Shown in pieces: positions 56,342 through 63,340 of a stretch of 64,000 nt of DNA. Under the pieces are notes generated by a model, which was given only the letters and a program-made list of their open reading frames with translations, searched no databases and was not told where the DNA came from. Source of the stretch: Rhynchopus sp. YZ270_cl-10 (taxonomy: Eukaryota > Euglenozoa > Diplonemea > Diplonemida > Diplonemidae). Both the position numbers and the translations under genes were made by a program. The first letter of the stretch is position 1, and the number at the start of each line of letters is the position of its first letter. The stretch covers positions 1,116,001-1,180,000 of the forward strand of contig OZ037868.1 in NCBI GenBank assembly GCA_964035575.1. Reading direction: 5' to 3'.

Positions 56342-57320
56342 TGTCGGCAGGTGGAAGCGTGCAATGCAACAAACGGTCGAGATCTGATCAAGCGAAACGG
56401 ATATATTTTTTGTTTCTTGTCAACGTACGTACGATTTTCTGAAATCTGGAAAAAAAAAAGAAAAAAAAAAGAAAAAAAAAAAAAAAAAAAAAAGTGGCTG
56501 GTGCTGCACTCATATTTTAGAGTAAAGGTACTTCAGAGTGTTCTTGCACACATGTGACCCCACCGTGGAGAGAAATCGGCTCGCGCAATCAAAGGAAAGC
56601 AAAGAAAAAGGGGAAGGGAAAAAAAAAAGTTGGGTACCGTGCGCCTGCGGCGCTACCTGTTCCCAGTCAAAAACACCACAATTTTATCCTAGTTTGGATT
56701 TTCCGACCTGAAAATGACCCTTGTATACGAGTGTGGGTTCATATTTTGTGGAAAATTAAAGTCACTAAATTTTTGTCCATTTTTCTGTATATCCCCCACC
56801 ACACAACGGGCGGATTCTGGAAATGCAAATGCCGGTGTTTTCGGGCATTTTCATGTTTTCAGACGTCAGGATCAGGAAGAGAAAATCTGGGTTGTGGGAT
56901 TTACCTTGCCCTCTTTACGTTACACTCATTTTGACCAAAACCAAGAACTTGTCCATTTCGGCAAAGTGACCCCACCACAGCGCGGGCGGATTCCGGAAAT
57001 GCCAATCGCGGGATGTTTTCGGGCTGAAAACCCACTATTTTTTGAAAACAGCCTGGTTTCTGGTCTTTTGGTGGCTTTTTTTTTTCTTTTTTTTTTTTTC
57101 TTTTTTTAAACGTACGTACGTACAGAATTTCTGAGACGAAATGACAAGAAACAAAAAAATAAATACAGTTACCCTTACCTCGTTTATTCGCCCCCCCCCC
57201 AGTAACCCACCTTTGCCTTTTTTTTCTCTGGGTAGGGTGTGACCGTTGTACATTCCTGATACACATTTATACCTTTTACAGGACTTCAACATTTGCATGA
57301 CAACGTGCGACCCGAAGTGA
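43885..57320 (+). CDS. GH35 beta-galactosidase with ricin-B-like tail (exons 43885-46083, 46344-46457; proposed last exon 57282-57320)
   Basis: Exon 1 encodes a signal peptide (MRGLLALSLLCHVCSTQG) and a full GH35 catalytic domain. The start has LENDQFIDINGKPMLLYSAS, the acid/base Glu173 is in VQVENEYGSYG and the nucleophile Glu257 in TELYTGWLTHW. Beta-sandwich domains end near LGRYWEALGPQ. From about residue 635 a cysteine-containing ricin-B-like trefoil follows (GGLCVTAVQD; SGDCLDVYQD), which usually binds sugar. It is a secreted or lysosomal glycosidase that removes terminal galactose. Exon 2 continues the trefoil (DNPLDFYACKTTDAGNQQFQ) to a GTATGT donor at 46458. The end is uncertain: an exon after TTTTACAG at 57281 reads DFNICMTTCDPK-stop in phase, giving an intron of about 10.8 kb filled with transposons. 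Confidence 0.8.
46620..47424 (+). repeat. Dispersed ~150-bp unit repeat family, block 3
   Basis: Includes two copies of ACATGTGACCCCACCGTGGA and of the GCGCCTGCGGC hairpin, plus a CCGTACATCCCCCACCACA core. It is the target of the element at 47425. Confidence 0.75.
47425..50185. mobile_element. DNA transposon-like element (2761 bp) with 5-bp target duplication
   Basis: The ends TGGGGTGGCCCG and CGGGCCACCCCA are inverted, and CTTGT is duplicated on both sides (47420-47424, 50186-50190). The uninterrupted target (ccCTTGTttacgagtatggg) is seen at 5057, 46999 and, with one change, 56719. Subterminal arrays of TTTGTGATTATTTGTGATT (47465-47890; shorter at 50095-50125) and inverted blocks of CCCGAAAATAAGTTCAGATA lie at both ends. 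The 1.6-kb interior has no intact transposase; 49180-49280 resembles a zinc-finger-like fragment also at 40441. Confidence 0.85.
50256..50358. repeat. 103-bp perfect-arm palindrome with GAGCGAAGCGAG loop
   Basis: Arms of about 45 bp (GTGTGTTTTTTGTCACGAGT, then GACCTAAACCCAC) are complementary on either side of GAGCGAAGCGAG. Confidence 0.85.
50388..50998. mobile_element. Inverted-repeat element (about 610 bp)
   Basis: The left end TTTTTATCGTGCAATTTTTG continuing GACGAGTGTACAAATCC is mirrored by GGATTTGTACACGAGTCAAA continuing AATTGCACGATAAAAAAG. Inside is a palindromic AGCGTGTAATTATTACC pair. The insertion splits a 150-bp-family unit (gaaaattta | agtcactaaaattttgtcc). Confidence 0.7.
51331..51381. 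repeat. Palindrome centred on CACGTACGTG
   Basis: GCGAATAAAGCACGTACGTG and its complement form a 51-bp near-perfect palindrome. The word ACGTACGTGCTTTATTCG recurs at 51579, 51599-51665 and, in part, in complement near 57106-57190. Confidence 0.85.
52272..53315 (+). CDS. Retroelement ORF1, gag-like
   Basis: A 347-aa part of the tyrosine-recombinase element. The N-terminal third has a cysteine/histidine cluster (CWRCGHRTTVTC; CPVCEW). A Gln-rich linker, a coiled region (MRDQMVALNGRMTALEEQRN) and an Arg/Gly/Asn/Asp-rich nucleic-acid-binding tail follow. Its position before the enzymes and this make-up indicate a gag-like role. Confidence 0.7.
   Translation: MALTRDDFPANAHDVEWAQVEVGRAEGQPAEAAAGCVFPSCATVHGGGANCWRCGHRTTVTCIRNVLPQGQTRTEFTDGILELGWSCPVCEWIRAFAIPLDDAVSNASDPAPDIPAQQNAAQQQQQPQNAPQQDMMVILMQMRDQMVALNGRMTALEEQRNLALPQGFHAEVVGTWKNVHVPQVKTLIRTEVSKVFKEYALPSNLDFAREHEVEMRRNFDFLDTTLNALKPNPADNGGTMTMLHKVVVTMSASTHLGIYGRNIRLTYEKRANGYLPEAFTVQLQARMLEQLVEAGKNKKKEYNRNNDRGTTGGYRGDTNQNDRKRDYDRTSDRRTENQGKGGRGGKN
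53331..54281 (+). CDS. Retroelement tyrosine recombinase
   Basis: A 316-aa part with the layout of the phage-integrase/tyrosine recombinase family: an N-terminal core-binding helical domain, then GRASDVLRL, HSLRRGAA and TRHQTTESLIRY motifs in the expected order. In DIRS-like elements this enzyme integrates a circular DNA copy. It lies between the gag-like and RT parts. Confidence 0.85.
   Translation: MLFPPPSERGRKRQHETPLTNKQENTIIQSTQTTLARCLAESSWKSLQSTCRRYFEFKNAWEEKHTCTISHEVALIYWVEKKRSLDGVTESSALQYTMDVAAALRRTGDARLAESQMVQDYRRSLRRMGALMPGKQAKPARPSEVASAIELEKKPLIRLALAMCWVTAGRASDVLRLKKQEITIRPDGVVAVHWRETKGDPFQLGRFTGHHLTKAAQEILVQRLQAVRDQQGLVFPPGITSHQLGAALQRVNRELSSHSLRRGAAQFLLKQKVSLDEICLLTRHQTTESLIRYVAEAGLQRVGVTATMSQQLQAAM
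54282..55966 (+). CDS. Retroelement reverse transcriptase / RNase H
   Basis: The recognisable RT region begins near LDGRKLNDCMRHP and runs through SWFYQFPVHPDIRDFFGVKV and ALCMGWKFAPCIAN. An RNase H-like domain (TAWSDASSKAWAAIF; LMVDNLPAVHSL) closes the ORF. The open frame extends left over the recombinase, but I see RT similarity only from about 54.3 kb. DIRS-group RT by overall pattern. Confidence 0.85.
56545..57055 (+). repeat. Dispersed ~150-bp unit repeat family, block 4
   Basis: Contains the same ordered segments as block 1: ACATGTGACCCCACCGTGGA, the GCGCCTGCGGCGC hairpin, CCCTTGTATACGAGTGTGGG and two TGACCCCACCACA-type cores. A related partial block with the CCCCACCACAGCGCGGGATT core lies at 51000-51070, and an inverted one at 51445-51500. 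Confidence 0.75.
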
Positions 57321-57917
57321 CAGATGCATGAAGTGAGAATGTGGGTTGCCTAAGGGTTGAGGGGAGTTGCATGGCAACTGGGAGACCGATGATGACTTTT
57401 CACCGGCTCGCCTCCCATTTCAAAAATATGTGGTGTAAGAGAGAGACAGCTTCAACTTTCAAAATATTCCTCTTTTATTCGTGTGGATGGATGTGTACGT
57501 GCAGCTCAAGATCGAATAGGTTTCCCTTCGCGTAAACTGCGCCAGGTCTGAACTGGGACACTGACACACAGTGTCCAGCAAAAAAAAAAAAGAAAAGAAA
57601 AGAAAAAAAGAAACGATAAAACCTACACATGATGCTTGCACAGTACTCACCATTCTGATATTTTTTTTGGACCGCTCATTTCCCCCTCTGGCATGTCTCA
57701 ATATATTTTTTTGTCCGATTCACATTTTCCCCAACGCCCGTTTTCTTTCTCTTGACTAGACAGTGTTTAGAGCACACCGTCTTTATGCTAGCTCAGGAAC
57801 ACAGAGCCACATGGCAAAAAGAAAATACCTCTAGACCAACCCACGTCCCCTCTACCAGTTGGTACGGTGTTCCCTGAGGCATTTGCACACTTTAAAGGGT
57901 CCACCCTCTTTTATCTC

Positions 57918-57953
57918 AAGGTGACTAAGCACGAGAGGCTTTCATCTTCCAAC
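57918..57953 (+). repeat. Family A hairpin repeat, decayed copy
   Basis: AAGGTGACTAAGCACGAGAG continuing GCTTTCATCTTCCAAC; the TAGG of the right arm is missing, so only part of the stem can form. Confidence 0.65.
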
Positions 57954-58598
57954 ATTTCTCTTATTTGTTTTTGTGGGGCTTTTGTTCAAAAGACACATTT
58001 TTTTTTTCTTCCTTTTTCAAAGACCCACAACCCCTGCCGTCTCTGTCTTTCCGTCTCATTCCCCCCGCGGGTGTTGTGTATATTTCGTGTTCATGAATTG
58101 TCACCACCATCTGGCACTGTATCCTTTACGTTTCATTTTTCCCAAAAGAACGGAGGAAGTGCTGATGGACTCAATATTTGTTTTTAAACCCCTTATGGTG
58201 AAGAAGGAGAGGGCCTGGGGGGTTTTTTTGATCTCCTTCTGTGCAGCAAAGGGTAGTGTACCCGTATGCAGTCGCTATGCTCTACTGTGGGAAAAGGCAA
58301 GTAAGATAGCATAGTTGCTGTAAAATAGTAAAACGCCAAAAAAAGAAAATGCAACCCGATCTCCTGATTTCTCTTCATGTTCCTTGTGTGTTTGTTTACT
58401 TGTCTTTTTTTTTTATTTTTCGTGAGAGTTAGGGACTGCCCCCACCTGTCTTATCTAGAGGGTTTTGGAGAGGTAGGAGGGGGGTGTTTGTTTACACAAA
58501 TGGCCTTGTTACCGTGTAACAAGACAAAAATTGTTGCAAGCTCTTATGAGCTTGTTAAGTGTACCATTTGTTTCAAAAGGAGCAAGGCCACCGTGTGC

Positions 58599-58637
58599 GG
58601 GTGACTAAGTACTTGAGACTTAGGGTCATCTTGAAAC
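58599..58637 (+). repeat. Family A hairpin repeat with compensatory change
   Basis: GGTGACTAAGTACTTGAGAC continuing TTAGGGTCATCTTGAAAC. The arms are CTAAGT and ACTTAG, so the usual C-G closing pair became T-A on both sides. Confidence 0.8.
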
Positions 58638-58899
58638 TGTTCTATTTTGTTTTTTTGTCTTTGTACACCATACGCGTTATTATTTACGTCACTCCCCCCC
58701 ACTCAACACCGCAACGAAGAAGGAAAGCAAAAAAAAAAAATACAGTCACATTTATATCCTGTTTTTCCAATGCTGTCTTTTGCCACTCTTATAGCCGCTC
58801 TTCTTGCTGACTCATATTTTTTGATGACACCCCCCCTCGTCCCCCCCCTCCCGCACTCTTCACCCCCAACCCACCTCACCCTTCACACCAACAGGGCTG

Positions 58900-60473
58900 A
58901 TGGAGGACAATGGCGAGCGACGTTCTCGGAAACGTAGGCGAGAGACGACGCCACCATCTGACAGCACCGCACTAGGAGAGCTTGACACGTTGGTGCGTGT
59001 AGACAGCGCCCTGCAGGAAGCTGTGTCCAGTGTCGCAGCGCACAAGAACTCGACAGCTGCGCTCAACGCAGCGCTGACCGCACACCACACAGCCACCACC
59101 CTCAGCACCCAGCAGCGCCGGGCACGGCAGGATGTCTTCTCCCGCATCAGTTCTGTTCTATTCTACGTCCACCCCAAGGCCACCCTCGTCATGCAGGGAA
59201 GCTTCGCAACAGGGATCTCTGTTGCGAGCTCCGACCTGGACATGGTGGTGCTCGTTGACGAAGATGTGCGTGGTGTTGACATCTTGCGCGAGCTTGCGGA
59301 TGAGTTGCGGCGATACTACTTTGTTCAGGTGATTTCCGCGCGGGTGCCCATTGTGAAGGGGCACAGCAGGGGGTCATGCAGGGTCGACTTCGATGTCTCC
59401 TGCAACCAAAGGGAGGGGCCAGCGACGGCTGATGCGCTGCGCCGCCTCTTTGCGGTGGACCGCCGCGTGGAGCTGGTACTGGTGTACCTGCAGGAGGTGC
59501 TGCGGCTGGCAGGCGTCAAGAACTCCACCGCAGGCATGCTCTCCTCCATCACCGTGGCGCTCACCCTCGTATACTACCTGCAGAGGGAAGAGGTGCCGTC
59601 TGTCCTCCCCTACCCAAGACCCACCGCAAACGCACGATCCAGATTTACCTCCCACACCTACTGCAATGGGAGGGGCAACACCAAAACCCCCGCACAGCTG
59701 CTGATTGGCTATCTGCATTGGTATGGGGGGGAAAATGGGTGAGGGGAGAACGTTTTTGGCCCAAATCAAAACATAAAACCAGGTTTTCAGAGACGGTCCA
59801 AGCAAGCTTTGACGACGAGCGTGGCGTTCTCGTCGATATCAGACACCCTGGGGAGCCTCGATGTGAGGTATGCTATACGTTTTTTTTTTCTTTGGAGACT
59901 ACCGAGTTTTCGCGCAATAAAAGAGTCACACCAACAGTACCAAATCCTTTCTTTTCCCCCCTGTTTTAGCTCCATTTATTGTTTAATATGTATCTCGATA
60001 TTCCGCTCTTTTAGAGTATATTACAACGTTATATCCTTCTATCTTTGCCACATACCCTACCCTACCTACAGATACCTCTCAGCCGATCTGGCCTCATGGT
60101 GATGAGCCCTGTGTCCCCGAATATGTCTGTCACCTCCCGTGTGCGGCAATGGCCACGTATTCAGACTGGTGTGCAACGTGTTTTAGAGGACCTTCTATGG
60201 AACCAAAGGCTTGCGTCGACGCGAATGCTTCCTGAAGATGTGGCAGGGGCTGGCAGGGATAAGGTGCCTCCAGCACCTCGGTACGCAGGGCCGCAGAATA
60301 CGCAGGGGGGAAACCGTGGATGGAGTAGCAAAGAGGACGAGCTGCGTCGGGCTGCCAAGAGAATGCATGCGGCAGAGGTCAGTGCTCGCACCACCTCTGC
60401 GTGGGTCCCCAAACCCCCACCCCCCCGCACCACGCCGGTCCCCAAAAAACCATTTACCCCTGCAATGTGGTAG
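58900..60473 (+). CDS. TRF4/PAPD5-like non-canonical poly(A) polymerase (exons 58900-59720, 59783-59867, 60072-60473)
   Basis: Joined in phase, 435 aa. The N-terminus is basic (RRSRKRRRE) and may be nuclear. The nucleotidyltransferase domain has GSFATGISVASSDLDMVV (GS at 100-101, Asp112 and Asp114) and the third-acid region CRVDFDVSCN (Asp163/165). The PAP-associated domain follows with KTPAQLLIGYLHW. Exon 2 reads FSETVQASFDDERGVLVDIR, fitting the segment after that helix in TRF4-type enzymes. Exon 3 ends in a Pro/Lys-rich tail. Such enzymes add short A or U tails for RNA surveillance or turnover. Donors are GTATGG and GTATGC. I chose the acceptor AACCAG at 59782 over TTTTCAG at 59790 because only the former keeps the frame and this similarity. 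Confidence 0.85.
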
Positions 60474-60682
60474 TTTGGGGGCGTGAGGGAGGTTATGGAC
60501 ACATTTTGATGTGTTTTCTCAGGGGGAGGTTCAGGAAGTGCCTAAAACCTAATCACCCAGGTCTTGCCTAATTGTAATGAGAGTGCGTGTTCCGCTAGCT
60601 TTGTTTGCACCCCTGTTTTTTTTTTAACCGCGGAGTGTCAAGAGCCTGCGTCCCCGAGGTGTTTGCACTATCAACTTTTTAA

Positions 60683-60770
60683 AATGGTTGGGTGTCCACC
60701 CCCCGGTACACCGGTTACGTACCAAAGGTACACTGTTCACGAGAGGGATTTGTATTTCAACTCTTAAATT
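60683..60770 (+). repeat. Dispersed repeat family B copy
   Basis: AATGGTTGGGTGTCCACCCC through CGGTACACCGGTTACGTACC to GGTACACTGTTCACGAGAGG and TTTGTATTTCAAC. Confidence 0.8.
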
Positions 60771-61239
60771 TACCAAAACCATACTTTCAGTGAAAAAATG
60801 TAACCGCCCCCCCTTTTTTTTGTGTGTCTGCGTCCGCCGATACGGTGAGGCGTTTGCACTTTCAACTTCTCTCTTTTTTTTTTTCTCTTTGTGTGCAGCA
60901 CTCCGGGGTCCGATTATCCACAGAGTGTCAGTGCTTGCCTCCCAGAGGCGTTTTGCACTTTCAACTTCTCTCTTTTTTTTCTCCTTCTTTCTTGCGCTAC
61001 CTCAACTCGCTTCTTATCGTGTGAAGTCGGTTTCTATTTCGTATCATCCATAACAACTGTCTTCACAAAAGAGACAGCCATCTTCAAACCCAGTGTGTTC
61101 CAGCGCGATAACGATGCTAGCAAAATATGCATGAGAGGTACATTCATCTATTTAACACTACCAAAAATACGAACTCCGGTTGTGGAAATGAGATCATCCC
61201 TAACAAATTTGTGGAAACCCACGCAACTGAAAATATGAT

Positions 61240-61280
61240 AAGGTGACTAAGCACGAGAGGCTTAGGATCATCTTATAAAC
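61240..61280 (+). repeat. Family A hairpin repeat
   Basis: AAGGTGACTAAGCACGAGAG continuing GCTTAGGATCATCTTATAAAC, followed by a pyrimidine run. Confidence 0.85.
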
Positions 61281-61690
61281 TTTTCTTTTTTTCAGGGAGA
61301 GAGTTGAACTAGCTTTTGTTGTCAAGACTCCCCGCACACACTAACCCCGCTTTCCACGGGAAACAAAACAGAACAAAGCAAATACCACAAAATCGCCTTG
61401 CCAATTCTTGGTATATAAAAAAACGACCGATACAAAAAAAAATAACAAAAACACACATCTATTTTTCTAAATACAAAAACCATCCTGGCCCCTAGATATT
61501 CTCAAAACAAAGTGTCTATTCCTCCACCCCCCTTTTTTTTTGTGAAAAAACACCTTGTTCCACCTGATTTTTACCCCGTGTATGGGCGCGTAAAGGCCCG
61601 TAAAGACACCCAAAATCTTTTTTACCCCACCCATCACCCGCCCTCTCCTCCTCCTCCTCCTCCACTCCCACCACAGCACTTTAAAGAAAA

Positions 61691-63340
61691 ATGGAAACGG
61701 AATCTAAAATAGAGTGTTCCGCTGCCACATTGATTGCTGCAGCACGTGCACTGGAGGACCTGCGGGCGACTGTTGTGGTGCCTGGGTCCGACGGGGTTGC
61801 GCGCAACAAACGCGAGCTTCTAACATTGGCCGTCCAAACCTATCCGGATAATGCCCAGGCGTACACCGAGCTTGCGTTATGCTTACCTCAGAACGGGTCT
61901 GTTGTGTTGAACGCTTCTTCCGGCGAATCTGTGGATGTTAAGGGGCTTTATATCAAATCGCTTTCACTGGACATACGCAACGCGGTTGCACTGAACAACG
62001 TTTCCTGCCTTCTCCTTGATGACACCATCTGCATCGGGGCGAAAGAATACTCCAAACGCGACCTCCTTATTCTTGCTCTGGACGTCGACCCAGAGCATGT
62101 GGCCGCCTACAACAATCTAGGCACCCTTCTCCCTAAGGGCGATGCAGAAGAAGCTGCCGTAACCCTGCTTAACGGCGAAACGCTAACCAAACCCCAACTC
62201 TTTCAAAGAGCGATAGTGTTGGACCCTCATGGAAGCGTGGCGTACAACAACCTAGGCCGCTGTCTGCCCCCAAATAGCCACATCCGGGTAAACGGAGAAC
62301 GCATTTCCAAAAGAGACCTTTTCCTTCGAAGCATCGAACTCAGCAAACCCGGAGAGTCTGGGGAAGCATACCACAATCTTGCATTGTGCATGCAAAGCGA
62401 TGAGACAACAAGCATCGGGGGGAGGGTCTACGGAAAGAAGGCATTGCTGTTGAAGTCGATCGCGTTGTCTCCAGGGTTTGCAAAGGCATACAACAACCTT
62501 GCGCATGAAATGGATAATACGCATACAGTGCGGATTGATGGAAATGAAATTTCGAAGCAAGGGGTTTTGGTGATGTCTATTGAGAAAAACCCGAAGTACG
62601 CTTTGGCATATCAAAACCTTGCGAGCAGCATGCCCGACGGCGCGCAAAGCGTGACCCTCCTCGGAAAGCATATGACCCAGGTAGATCTGTACTGCGAAGC
62701 GCTAACGTTGAACCCTTCGCTTTACACAGCGTATCTGCAGCTTAGTGTTCTCCTCCACGCGAAACACCAAGACCGCAGCGTCGAAATCGCTGGCACCACA
62801 CACACCAGCATAACCCTCCTCGTAGAGGCAGCACGAAGATGCCCTACTCGGGGAGATGCGCTTCATTTCTTAGCATTGGTTCTTCCACCGCAGGGTACCG
62901 TGGCGGTGCACACCGATGAGCTGATGGGGAAGGAAGCGCTGTTGAGGGAAGCGGTGTTGTTGGACCCGGTCATGCCGGAGACGTATCTGCAGCTTGCGTT
63001 GGTGTTGCCTGATACCGCCGAGGTGCCTGCGTTCGATTCTGATAAAGGAACGATTGTGACGATGACGAAATTGGCGTTGTACAAAAAGGTGCTTTCAGTG
63101 CAGCCTCGCAACGTTGACGCATTAGCAGAACTGCATCGTTTGCAGCCCAAAGAAGGTCTCATGGCATTGGATGACGGTCGCCGTCTCAGCAAGTCGGACT
63201 TATACGAAGAGCTGCAACGCGCAAAGCGGAAGAGAAGCAGTCTAATCCGAAACCCCCCCGCACCCCCGCAGAAGCGTGTCATGGTTTCAACAACAAAGAG
63301 GAATTCGAAAGAAAAGAAAAGTGGGTGTGCGTGCGCATGA
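61691..63340 (+). CDS. TPR-like repeat protein, unrecognised
   Basis: A 549-aa single-exon protein made of about twelve repeats of 36-40 residues. Each joins a short beta-like piece (V.L.G...) to SKRDLLILALDVDPEHVAAY and NNLG.LLP-type helices, a TPR/Sel1-like pattern. Such arrays serve as protein-binding scaffolds; the partner is unknown. The tail is basic (KRKRSS, KRNSKEKKSG) and ends CACA, which could be read as a prenylation-type CaaX box. That is weak, because the second and last positions are not typical. CAG at 61676 lies 14 nt before the ATG, after a pure pyrimidine tract. Confidence 0.8.
   Translation: METESKIECSAATLIAAARALEDLRATVVVPGSDGVARNKRELLTLAVQTYPDNAQAYTELALCLPQNGSVVLNASSGESVDVKGLYIKSLSLDIRNAVALNNVSCLLLDDTICIGAKEYSKRDLLILALDVDPEHVAAYNNLGTLLPKGDAEEAAVTLLNGETLTKPQLFQRAIVLDPHGSVAYNNLGRCLPPNSHIRVNGERISKRDLFLRSIELSKPGESGEAYHNLALCMQSDETTSIGGRVYGKKALLLKSIALSPGFAKAYNNLAHEMDNTHTVRIDGNEISKQGVLVMSIEKNPKYALAYQNLASSMPDGAQSVTLLGKHMTQVDLYCEALTLNPSLYTAYLQLSVLLHAKHQDRSVEIAGTTHTSITLLVEAARRCPTRGDALHFLALVLPPQGTVAVHTDELMGKEALLREAVLLDPVMPETYLQLALVLPDTAEVPAFDSDKGTIVTMTKLALYKKVLSVQPRNVDALAELHRLQPKEGLMALDDGRRLSKSDLYEELQRAKRKRSSLIRNPPAPPQKRVMVSTTKRNSKEKKSGCACA

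Larger units (their letters stand above)
51689..56408 (+). mobile_element. Tyrosine-recombinase retrotransposon (DIRS/Ngaro/PAT group), whole-looking
   Basis: The parts are in the split-direct-repeat order A1-genes-B1-A2-B2. A1 is 51689-51935, B1 56035-56093, A2 56094-56338 and B2 56351-56408. A1 and A2 appear identical up to the A-run length, and B1 and B2 nearly so. Between them are a gag-like ORF, a tyrosine recombinase ORF and an RT/RNase H ORF, all on the + strand. About four copies of a 60-bp leader unit (AAAAGCGGACATCAATAATA) precede the first ORF at 52003-52205. The element looks whole and young. It sits inside the repeat-filled stretch after GH35 exon 2. Confidence 0.88.
46458..57281. 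other. Transposon-filled stretch, proposed GH35 intron 2
   Basis: No host gene is recognised in 10.8 kb. It is built on blocks of the 150-bp family (46.6-47.42, 51.0-51.5, 56.5-57.06 kb). Into these were inserted a 2.76-kb DNA element (47425), a 0.6-kb inverted-repeat element (50388), palindromes and a tyrosine-recombinase retroelement (51689-56408). Confidence 0.6.
57321..58899. other. Intergenic region before the TRF4-like gene
   Basis: No gene is recognised. Two family A hairpins (57918, 58599) and pyrimidine-rich tracts are present. It ends in a long C/T tract with CACACCAACAG; the CAG at 58892-58894 lies 5 nt before the next ATG. Confidence 0.7.
60474..61690. other. Intergenic region before the TPR-like gene
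   Basis: Contains a family B copy (60683-60770), three motifs of the type tttgcactttcaacttctct (60667, 60852, 60956), a family A hairpin (61240) and a half-arm of the 6355-type palindrome (61558-61600). It ends in a CTC/CCT-rich tract with CCACCACAG; CAG ends at 61676. No gene is seen. Confidence 0.7.

Noticed and set aside
59809-60102. Alternative exon frame for the TRF4-like gene (ISDTLGSLDV)
   Set aside because: Acceptor at 59790 would put this frame or a stop after exon 1; only the acceptor at 59782 keeps phase and family-like sequence.
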